64,000 bases of DNA from positions 111,585,207-111,649,206 of the forward strand of contig CM042020.1 of assembly GCA_023525975.1 (NCBI GenBank), written 5' to 3'. Below the pieces are notes generated by a model. That model saw only the letters and a program-made list of their open reading frames with translations, did no database searches and was not told the origin of the DNA. This document shows positions 55,546-64,000 of the stretch, one piece after another; position 1 is the stretch's first letter; the number at the start of each line of letters is the position of its first letter. The position numbers were made by a program, and so were the translations under genes. Source of the DNA: Smallanthus sonchifolius (lineage: Eukaryota > Streptophyta > Magnoliopsida > Asterales > Asteraceae).

Positions 55546-55736
55546 TATGTATATCATAGGTTAAACCAACAAAATTTACTTGAAGCGACTAAAATAGATC
55601 AAACTTAATCTAAAATAACCTTCTAAAAACGGTTTAATTAAAAAATATTTTATTTCTCAGGCTACTAACATTTCCCCCAAATTAATCTAGGGTTTGTTCT
55701 TCGTGCCATAACCGAACAACGGCCATTCAAAACTCT
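55546..55736 (+). promoter_or_regulatory. 5' flank of the seven-exon gene
   Basis: Only 191 bp lie between the Helitron and the start codon. They contain CTAGGGTTT (a telo-box-like AAACCCTAG on the other strand), common near starts of plant housekeeping genes. No clear TATA box was seen. Confidence 0.4.
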
Positions 55737-58387
55737 ATGATCTGTTGCTTCAAATTCAGTATGATGTCACTGGGTTTGTCATCTTCATCGTCACTCTTCT
55801 CCAAGTCTTTCAACAGCAGCACCAAATCTTCTACTTACCGCTTCAGAGCTGCTTCTGCGGATGTTCCCGATTTTCTATCCGTCGATTGGTACAATTTCTC
55901 ATGTTTCAATCAAACTTTTATCTTCAGAATTTTGGTATTATGATTCATAGTTTCCGTACACGGCCAGAAATTTAGATTGGGGGAAAGTGTTGTGTTAATT
56001 TTGGTTGAAGGAATCTGAATTTCATAAAGTAGGTATACCAATCATTGGACTTTAGGTATTTGATTATATCAGGATTATTGATAGTCTAATGTGTTACCAG
56101 TTTAATCACACTGAAAGTTTGGTATTTGAATGTGATTGGAAGTTGGTTATGTGAAGAATAAAGATTCACCATTGATGAACCATGCACTTTGTTAAACAAC
56201 TTTGGTTAAAGTTATACAGTTGTTATGCAAACTTATATTGTTTTTTGAAAAAGGTGAATTCACTTCTTCTTTGACAATCATGGTTGCTTTTTCTGTTTGA
56301 AATAACTGTTGTTATTGTTAATGCTAGAAAAAGATAACTATGAAAATAATTGGAGAAGTATTTGACAGTTTTTTGTCCAAAAAATTTCATTTTTGGAAAG
56401 TGTAGCATTTTATTTTTCTTTGTTGTAAGAGAGTTGTACAATGGTTGGAAAAGTCGATGACTTATCCTGAAAAGAAAGGCCTATTTAAAGTTTTTATGTT
56501 AAGAAAAAAGTGATGGTCTCGAGTGCGCCTAAAATTTACATAAAGACTCGTTTCTTAATATGTTAATGCAATTGGTAAATGGTAAATTATCCAGACGTTA
56601 GTATCTAAATTCCTTTTAAAGTGTGATTTAAAGCTTTCTTTTGGGACGGTGGGAGGATTGGTTTATCACCTTCGTCATGACCTAAAGACCATTTTATTTG
56701 TTGAGGTTTGAAATACATGTTAATGTGTTAATCAGGCTGTTTTGGGACCATTTTATCCTATACTAACTTTGTTGCACTGGAACACCTTAGAGGTTTGAAA
56801 TACATGTTAATGTGTTAACTGTTAATCAGGCTGTTTGGTAGAGGTAGGAATGAAATTTGTCATTGTATTTTTGTACTAGAACACCTTAGAGGTTTGAAAT
56901 AAATGTTAATGTGTTAATTAGTCGTTTGGTAGAGGTGGGAATGAAAATAACTTTTGTTTTTGTTGAAATAAATTGGTCTTAATCAAATTAGACAAGTTAT
57001 GATATGCAAGTCAAAATAGCAAGGGCCAAAATTATAAAAATCTGAAATAAGAAGAGAAAACCAAAAATAACTTTTTCTTAGTTGGCAAAGCAAGCTCTAA
57101 GATAAATTTGTAGAACTTAATCGCCTAAGTTGGGAATTGGGACTAAGTTGATACAGTAAACAATTTATATTAACACGTAAAATATAATTCACATTTTCTA
57201 AACATATGAATGTTCTAAATCTTATTGTTTTGACTTTTGACTAAATTGATTTTGTAACCGGGCTAACATTTCTAGACCAATCTATACCAGAATTCCCATG
57301 GTGGACATTTGGTGTAGATTTAGGAGTTGGTTTAGAGGGTGTGTGAGTTAGCCGTTCTAAAAGAAAATCTATACCAGAACTTATAACAGATCTAGCAGTT
57401 CATTTTCCAATACCCTTATGCTGTAATATAATTTACAACCTTTTTTGTGTTCATTGGTGATGATTTAATCTTGCAGGCTGGAATCTCGCAGGAAGAGACC
57501 ATTTGGCCCAAGATTAAGTGTAACCTTCTAATTAACTGTTTTCTGAATCCAACTGTTGTTTATTGCAATATTTGTATTTATTTAAAATATCTGGATGCAG
57601 TTCAATGCAGAAGAATGTGTACAATACCAACTTGATGCATTGATGTTTAATGACCAACCGCGCCCAGACTATGGGGTCGAAGTCATGTATAGGGTATATC
57701 CTAATTTAAAAAAAAAATCTTATTTTTCTTCCTCTACTTGTGGGTAGTTAGTTTGACTTTTATCTTGACCTTCAGTTTGCTGGATTTGACCCTTTTGAAA
57801 GGTCTCTATATTTTGGGCCTTCTTTTGATTTGGGGCAGGTCAGTTACTAATCTGCAACTTATTAGCATCAAGCAAATATTAATCACTGGTCAAATCATTT
57901 GTTCTGCATGCAGTTTGAGCGGTTTAGGCGAATTTTTCATCATTCAACATACCGAGCTCTACTAAATCACAAGGAGAGAAAGATCTTAAGCACTTTAAAC
58001 GTCGAGGAGGTTAAAATTTTAATTTTCTTAAACAATATGTTAAATTAGCAAAAGTTTTAAGTTTTAACTCTGTTATATATGCTTTTGTTGATTGTGATTT
58101 AGAATCGTTACAAGCAAAGGGTTTGGATACGAGGAGCTCGGCCTGAGGAAGAAGAAACATTTCAGTTTACCATGGTTCAGGTACATTTGTTCTTTCTTTT
58201 AAATAATTTTGTTACAATTGTGACGTGTTTACCGAATAATATGTTTTTGAAGATTATATGAATTTCTATATTATAATTATTCAAGCGATGATTTTGGCAG
58301 AGAGTTGGTGGATTTTGGGATGGTTATTGGCTTACAGAGTCTCTTCTTCATGACGGCGATAGCTTTTCCGGCGGGGTGGCATACTGA
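55737..58387 (+). CDS. Unknown conserved-looking protein, probably plastid-targeted, seven exons
   Basis: Exons by hand: 55737-55888, 57477-57517, 57611-57693, 57776-57838, 57914-58009, 58103-58180, 58301-58387. All introns are GT-AG, all phases agree, and the total is 600 bp or 199 residues. The N-terminus is rich in S, T and K with almost no acid (MSLGLSSSSSLFSKSFNSST), like a chloroplast transit peptide, with cleavage plausible near residue 40. The mature part has ECVQYQLDALMFNDQPRPDY, GVEVMYRFAGFDPFERSLYF, FERFRRIFHHSTYRALLNHK, NRYKQRVWIRGARPEE and RVGGFWDGYWLTESLLHD. I do not recognise a named gene. The arrangement of a QL.A...D helix, F.RF pocket segments and a final W.GYW strand suggests an NTF2/SnoaL-like or DUF4864-like fold, which is a guess. 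ATG 55761 is an alternative start. No lesion is seen. Confidence 0.85.
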
Positions 58388-59496
58388 AGAAACAACCATG
58401 AGAGAAGGTAGTGGTATTTTTGTGAATAACTGCTTCAACTTTCACTACCTGTATAAGTTATACATAATTAGTGTACATATATGTTGTCTAACTATTCAAG
58501 GCCAACATAGATCCATGTATATTTGATATTTTGATGTATAGTTATACCACAATTGGCAAAATCTTGATTTCCAACCCCAGTTTTATGGAGAATGATGTTT
58601 AAACCTTAATTATGCTTTACAAATGATGATAATTACTAATGAAATATGTTTGGATGAAAAACCTAGTTATAATGCATTTAGTTACAAAATTAGGAAATTT
58701 GATGATTTTGACATATCCCAAGCCAAATTAGTCGATAGGTGAAACTGTTCATCAAAATGGTTCAAAAAATGTTTTTAAATGATTCGTGATCAAAAGATTG
58801 ATGAAGTGACAGTTAAACCAATTTTGGTATTAAAATTTATAAAACGGATCAAACGGTTCAAAAGACTCGAAATGAAGTTATAAAACGGATCAAAAGGCTC
58901 GAAAGACTCGAAATGAAGTTATAAAACGGATCAAACTGTGTATCAACCATAATGTTTATGGCTTGTTCTTTCATTGTTGTTGATCTCTTGAATATATTTT
59001 TATAAGCATATGATCTTAACATTGAAGTCATAAACAAATAGACACCTAACAAAAACCTCACTCTAACAATACGGTCTGTAAATAAGGGTAAATCTTACGT
59101 TTGTCCCATGAAATAAAGAGATCTGTAAATAAGGGTAAATCTTACGTTTGTCCCATGGAATAAAGAGGCTGCTCCCATATTGAAGTAATATGTTTATAAT
59201 TTTTATAAATTAAAGAGATGCATTTTAACATGTGAAATGTGAACATATAACACATACAAACACCCCATTCAGTAATAAAACTAAGCTTTAAATCCATAGC
59301 TTTGAACAGTGTACCATTCTTACAGATGATAATATATTAGTCTCAACAAACAAGATCAAGAACAAATGAGCCTCAAAAACAAAACAAACCGAATATTAGC
59401 ATTAACATCCACAAAATCTTATAACAAGAATCATGGGTCTAATTGGCAAAATCTCAATATCCAACTTCAGTTCTTGATCCAACATGTGAAATCCAT
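58388..59496. other. Convergent intergenic region with short tandem repeats
   Basis: Lies between two convergent genes and holds both 3' flanks. About three copies of a 36-40-bp unit (ATAAAACGGATCAAA, GACTCGAAATGAAG) lie at about 58838-58936, and two copies of a 44-bp unit (TAAATAAGGGTAAATCTTAC) at about 59079-59168. Confidence 0.7.
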
Positions 59497-61467
59497 TTAT
59501 TTCTTTAATTGAGACTGCCCAATGTATTTTGTAACCACGTAGCAGTCTGGTGGGGTAATGTTTGTGTAATAATTCTGGATCGTTTCGGTGATTTCAAAAC
59601 CAAATTTCTTGTAAAAACTTATGGCATCTTCATTGTTTGTCTGCACATGCAAGTAAATCTCACCAATATTGGGCTGCTTGCTGCTTAGCTCAAGAACATG
59701 ATTTAACAGCTTTGTACCTGCAACAAATGTCAAGAACGACATCTTTAGAGTTGCGAAAAATAAATATTGTTGATGCAAACTAGGATCTCAGTCTGTAATA
59801 TTTGGGTGTTCCAAAAATCCGAGGGACCCTTTGACTTTTGAGGTCAACTAAACATTTAGCCATTTAGGATACTTACCGATACCTAGGCCACGATAAGGTG
59901 CCAAAACACCTAATGTCATTATGTATACACGAACAGCCCCACCTTCTTTCTTCTCAAGTCGGCATGCAATTGAGCCAATACAAATATCACTGTAATATGC
60001 TGAAAAGGTAGGAAAGTAAAAAAAAACATAAATAAAAAAAGAAGTAATCTTAGAAAATATATAAGCGTAATGAAATATAAAAATCTTAAAATCCCGAAAT
60101 ACAATGGATGCATGCATAGAGTGAAAGAACCGTTTAAGTTTTTGGGCTACAAAAAGCTTGGATCTTTTACGTTTTTCAACTATTATGATCAAACTCTAAT
60201 AGAATAATGTAACAAAAGATATGTAGATTCACTAGATTGGACCTATGATAAGATGTTGAATCATTTCTCCTCATACCATAGTATGTTAATGCCGTTTAAT
60301 CTTATTTCATTTTCCAATGATAGCTTGCTGTCTAAATTCTAAAACCATACGCTTTTCATAATATAAGACTCTTATGTTTTAGACTTCTATTCATGTATCA
60401 CTAAAATAAACTCAGGCATCATGACTAGGATGGTTGTTCATTTCCAACAAAGACCCTCTGAATCTTGGCATTAAATCAAACTTAACATTTATGAATGTAG
60501 AAACATGACAACATATAATTCATCATCTTCCATCATCTCATATACAGAAGTTCATAAAACCAGCCAGACACCCCAACACCAAGAAAAATTAAGAGAAATA
60601 ATTGACAACCTACTATCAAAGTCTTGGATTCACTAATTGAAGGGTGCCAAAATACATGTTAAACACTAATGCAAACCCATTGTAACATCTGACACCTCAT
60701 ACCAACCAATATCGTCTGTTTTACCACTTTATACCAACCAACATTGTCTACCTTGCCCACACCTCATACAAACCAATATTGCCCGTTTTGCCCATAAGGA
60801 GCTTATAGATTTGTTTTTGGTTGGCCTGCTTCCACCAAAACTCGCTTAACTGTGGAGTTCTCAAATCATCCACAACGAACGTGCCTAAAACGTATTGATG
60901 GTATATGAAGTCAGCCCTTCCTTATGACCCTAACATCTCTCCCGTCCATTAGCGATGTAGGATTTGCCTAGGTTGTGTTACACACATAAACAAAACCAGT
61001 ACAACCTAAAAAAATATAGTTGCATAGCATTAAACCACTACCCAAATCAACCCGAACCGTCAAGACCTAAACGAAATATGATAACAAATGTTCCACATAT
61101 GATAAAATAATAACATATATAAAGATGACCTAGCTTTATAAATTCACACAGCCTAGATAGTAAAGTAAAATTTACAACCACATTAAACCTATATAATTTT
61201 CAATCTACAAAACAAATGCCAGTATTCTAACCTATAAAAACACAGAACCCTAGATATACGAAAACAATAACATAAAAATGAAATACTGATCTAGAAAGGA
61301 TGGAGCATAATACCTAATTTAGTAAATTCGCCGGAGGCAAGAACGTCGGCGTAATACTTATCGTTGTATCGAACGGGAAAAAGAACGGAGTTGAGTTTCT
61401 TCAATTGCATTAGGTTTTTGTCTCGGACTCCGTCTAATGAGATTGAAAGTGCACGACCTGCGCCCAT
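59497..61467 (-). CDS. NAA50: N-alpha-acetyltransferase 50 (NatE catalytic subunit)
   Basis: Three exons on the minus strand: 61314-61467, 59877-59999, 59497-59717. They total 498 bp and 165 residues, the size of plant NAA50. The enzyme transfers acetyl from acetyl-CoA to N-terminal methionine of proteins, alone or with the ribosome-bound NatA complex. It opens MGAGRALSISLDGVRDKNLM. The peptide-binding LFPVRYNDKYYAD follows at 29-41, then motif YIMTLGVLAPYRGLGIG with the acetyl-CoA loop R88-G93, and IYLHVQTNNEDAI with H116. Y77 and H116 match the catalytic pair known from human NAA50. The C-terminus is NYYTNITPPDCYVV then TKYIGQSQLKK. All splice sites are GT-AG and the phases agree. Intron 1 is long (1,314 bp). 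It looks intact. Confidence 0.95.
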
Positions 61468-61560
61468 ATTTGATTCTGATTGATCGTATCGGGAAGAAGA
61501 CGATTGCGGTGCGGTGCGGTGCGGTGGTTGAAAGGGGTTTCTTGCCAGACGCAGCCTTGT
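61468..61560 (-). promoter_or_regulatory. NAA50 5' flank with GCGGT repeats
   Basis: Directly upstream of the start codon, four to five consecutive GCGGT units lie at about 61507-61528 (plus-strand reading). They probably lie in the 5' UTR. The plus-strand frame 61437-61622 is a shadow. Confidence 0.4.
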
Positions 61561-61911
61561 TTTTAAAGCGTCGAGAGGTCTATTGTGTTATTTTGCGGTT
61601 CGTCTCTTTTATTTACTTTTGACCCCCTTTAACTTCTTATTGTGTCAATTAAGTCCTTATAGTTTTTTAAAACAAAATTGTTTTATAATAGCTTTGGGTG
61701 GTTTAGTTATTTTTTATTTCTTGGTTGAGTTGGTTCATATTAAGTTTCGATTTGATTGAGTCAGTTTGTTAGAACTATTATTGTTTAAACTACAAGGGAC
61801 GATCCTCTAAGAAGGGGATTTTGCCTAAGTAGTTTAAAAAGGATTATGGAGATAAGATGTGACATTCCTTATAAATAAGATTAAAGGGCATTTAGGTTAT
61901 ACAACATAAAC
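61561..61911. other. Intergenic DNA, no gene
   Basis: NAA50 upstream region, AT-rich, nothing further recognised. Confidence 0.5.
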
Positions 61912-62070
61912 TTTCACCCACTTGTTTTATCAAAATATAACACAAAAAATCCAGCACAAAAAATTCAATACAAAAACTTCAGCATAAAAAACCTAGTACA
62001 AAAATTTCAACACAAAAAAAATCCAGCACAAAAAATATAGTACAAAAAATCTAGTACAAAAATGTTGTAC
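61912..62070. repeat. Short tandem repeat of about 18-20 bp
   Basis: Eight or more diverged copies of an ACACAAAAAATCCAGC-type unit (variants AGTACAAAAATTTC, AGTACAAAAAATCT). Confidence 0.8.
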
Positions 62071-62394
62071 AACATAGAAAATTTTGTATTTTTTTTAGTT
62101 GTTATTTTTTATATAGCAATATGGTACTTAAATTAAAGATAAAAAAAATTATCGATTTTATGATGCAACTTTTAAAAAAAAATATCGTATGAAAAAGTTA
62201 TGAATATTTAAAAAAAGTGTGGGAATTTGAAAAAAGTCAACAAAAGTGGCTATCTTGAAAATACCCCTACTTCCCTCTTTTTTCCTGCACTTTGATCTCA
62301 ACCATTGATTACAAAAATGAAAAGCCAAAGCCAATATGTGTTCTAACTTACTTAGGCAAAATCAACTTTTTATTTGATCATCCATCTTAAACTA

Positions 62395-62500
62395 CTGCTA
62401 ATAATTTGCACAAGCCTGTTTTAGACGGGGCTCGAACCCTTACCTTAAGGAGAGCTTCACCACTCTAACTCTTAATGGATTCGCCATTAGACCTTAAAGG
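62395..62500 (-). mobile_element. tRNA-derived SINE-like sequence
   Basis: On the minus strand an A-box-like TTAGAGTGGTGAAGC is followed about 30 bp later by B box GGTTCGAGCCCC. It does not fold as a full tRNA with proper acceptor arms, so a SINE or SINE relic is more likely. Confidence 0.45.
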
Positions 62501-62515
62501 TACTTTCATCTATAA

Positions 62516-62900
62516 GAGCATGAGGTATACCGGTGTGATTGTGGTGTGGTGTGATAATAAAGTGCACGCCATGTGACGCCACGTCATTATCCTCATTATC
62601 ACTCACTAGGCAAAGGGTATACCCGTGTGATTATGGTGGTGTGATAATTAAATGTTTAATTAAAATTTTATTTTCAAGACAAAACCATTATATTAATTTC
62701 AATGCACAATGTATAAATAATTACAAGGGGAGCATTGAAAGTTCAGCCCATTTGATCATATCACTCGCGTGAAAAATCTCACGTCACAAAATCACGGCGT
62801 GAGATTTGAACCAATGGGGCGGTGTTCCGGTTAGATCACGGCGTGATCTTAGGTGCCACGAAGGATCACGCAATAACCACCTTTGGTATATCAGATGATC
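62516..62900. mobile_element. Harbinger-type MITE
   Basis: 385 bp. The left end GAGCATGAGGTATACC and the reverse-complemented right end GATCATCTGATATACC match at 12 of 16 positions. TAA flanks both sides (62513-62515 and 62901-62903). The left end is shared with the decayed ORF1 element at 4535. The open frames 62539-62772 and 62822-63040 are chance. Confidence 0.55.
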
Positions 62901-62903
62901 TAA

Positions 62904-63110
62904 TTGTCTTATATGATGAATCTTTCAAAGATACATTATGTGATTGCTTTATTTTCTTTCTAAACATGTGTTTCTCATTATGTAATTGTAATTTTTTTAA
63001 CAACCAAACCTATTTTTATAGACATCATTCAATACCATAATTTTTTATATTAAACAACACAAACCTTTAATTAAATTCTTTCAATAATATAAAAAAACTA
63101 ACATAAAATA

Positions 63111-63144
<34 letters not shown>

Positions 63145-64000
63145 ATATTTTCTTATGATCTTATAAGGTTTTAACTTGTTTCTATTATCAAACCATTTAA
63201 AAGGCAACGCCTTGATCGTTTTTCATTAGCCAGTTTTCTATTTTTTTTTGGGAAAAGCATAAAATTGTTTTTTTTTAAATATCGTTTTTGCTCCTTTGAA
63301 ACAAGAATTGTTATTCTGTGTGGATTGGTTCAGCAAGGACCTGCTTGGCTTGCTTGCTTATGTTTAACCCGGGTTCGAATCCCACGGTTGTCCTTTTTTT
63401 TTTCTTTTGTTATTATTAGGTTTGAGAAAAAAACTTAAATGGGCCAGATAACACTTTTCTTATGGGCCAGATCATTCTATTTTTTATTATAGAATAGATT
63501 GTTTTGTTGGATAGATAACGCATATGTTTAAATATAAATTTAATAATCATACCCGATATTCTTATTCTTATAATAGTAATAAATAAAGAAGGTTGATATG
63601 TTTTATTGGCTTTTTAAATGGTTATTAAATGATTTTAAACTAGATTAGATGGTGAAAACAAGCCTACCCGTTCATGAGTTATTTGAAATCGTTATGTTTA
63701 AAGTTTTGATTCGAGGAAAGCTTAAACGAGTTTGATCCAACCTCAAATCTAAATTAAATCTCATTTGCGATCCTAAATGAGTTTATTATTAAGATAAACG
63801 AGTTATTTCTCCCTGCGGGACGCAACGAGAAACCTATATTACAAAAGAAATAATTAATTTACAACAGTATTAAAGTTAATTACATAAAAGTTGCCTCGTG
63901 AACCTTTCGTCAGTTATTTGAAAACGTTACGTTTAAAGTTTTGATTCGAGTAAAGCTTAAACGAGTTCTATCCAAGCTCAAGTCGATCTAAATTACTAAT
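62904..64000. other. Intergenic DNA with tRNA-like boxes and a repeated segment
   Basis: A (TA)n tract lies at about 63117-63144. A tRNA-like stretch with GGTTCAGCAAGG and GGTTCGAATCCC, followed by a T-run, lies at about 63327-63402 and could be a SINE head. A segment with ACGTTTAAAGTTTTGATTCG and AAAGCTTAAACGAGTT occurs twice, at about 63672-63745 and 63908-63980. Confidence 0.5.

Noticed and set aside
55745..55975. 76-codon overlapping frame at the start of the seven-exon gene
   Set aside because: It ignores the splice donor at 55889, lies in another frame, and does not join to any downstream exon.
59848..60192. 114-codon frame as a separate gene
   Set aside because: It contains NAA50 exon 2 plus translated intron. 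The GT-AG model explains it fully.
62395..63402. tRNA genes at about 62400 and 63330
   Set aside because: A and B boxes are recognisable, but acceptor and anticodon stems do not pair properly. SINE-derived sequence is more likely.

Overview
This is a stretch of nuclear DNA from a flowering plant. It shows GT-AG spliced genes, plant LTR retrotransposons with tRNA-Met primer sites, PIF/Harbinger and hAT MITEs, Helitrons and SINEs in an AT-rich background. The retroelement flavour (chromovirus-like Ty3/gypsy elements with LTRs of 1.3-3 kb, and an LTR element carrying a CCHC knuckle plus an ARID domain) resembles what I know from Asteraceae. That assignment is an inference. No bacterial, plastid or viral genome features are seen.

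Only three host genes can be supported, all in the right third. They are a single-exon 3-ketoacyl-CoA synthase of the KCS11 type (43475-45013, minus), a seven-exon gene for a 199-residue, probably plastid-targeted protein of unknown function (55737-58387, plus; model assembled by hand, all phases agree), and a three-exon N-alpha-acetyltransferase 50, NAA50 (59497-61467, minus). The last two are convergent.

The rest is mobile DNA. Region 1-12 kb has a minus-strand LTR with primer site (1852-3185), Helitron 3' ends, a decayed Harbinger ORF1 (4.8-5.9 kb), a SINE with clear target duplications and a TAA-flanked MITE. Region 12.0-31.9 kb is a nest. The outer element is an old LTR element (LTRs 12030-12441 and 28825-29250) whose internal ORF fuses a CCHC knuckle, a degenerate protease-like region and an ARID DNA-binding domain. 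Into it jumped a Ty3/gypsy element (13110-25741, duplication GTATC) that is now a tandem LTR-int-LTR-int-LTR array with an exact 4,940-bp period, and a solo LTR (26378-28374, duplication AACAT). It is followed by half a Ty1/copia pol and a head-to-head inverted LTR pair.

Region 33.8-35.9 kb is a complete PIF/Harbinger element with an uninterrupted 449-residue DDE transposase. Region 36-43 kb holds Helitrons, a duplicated host segment whose second copy took in a MITE and a Helitron (the first copy is the empty site), and a long-TIR Mutator-like element inserted in a SINE poly(A) tail. Region 45.7-55.5 kb holds nested MITEs, a copia remnant carrying a SINE, two large gypsy-type LTRs and a Helitron that ends about 190 bp before the seven-exon gene.
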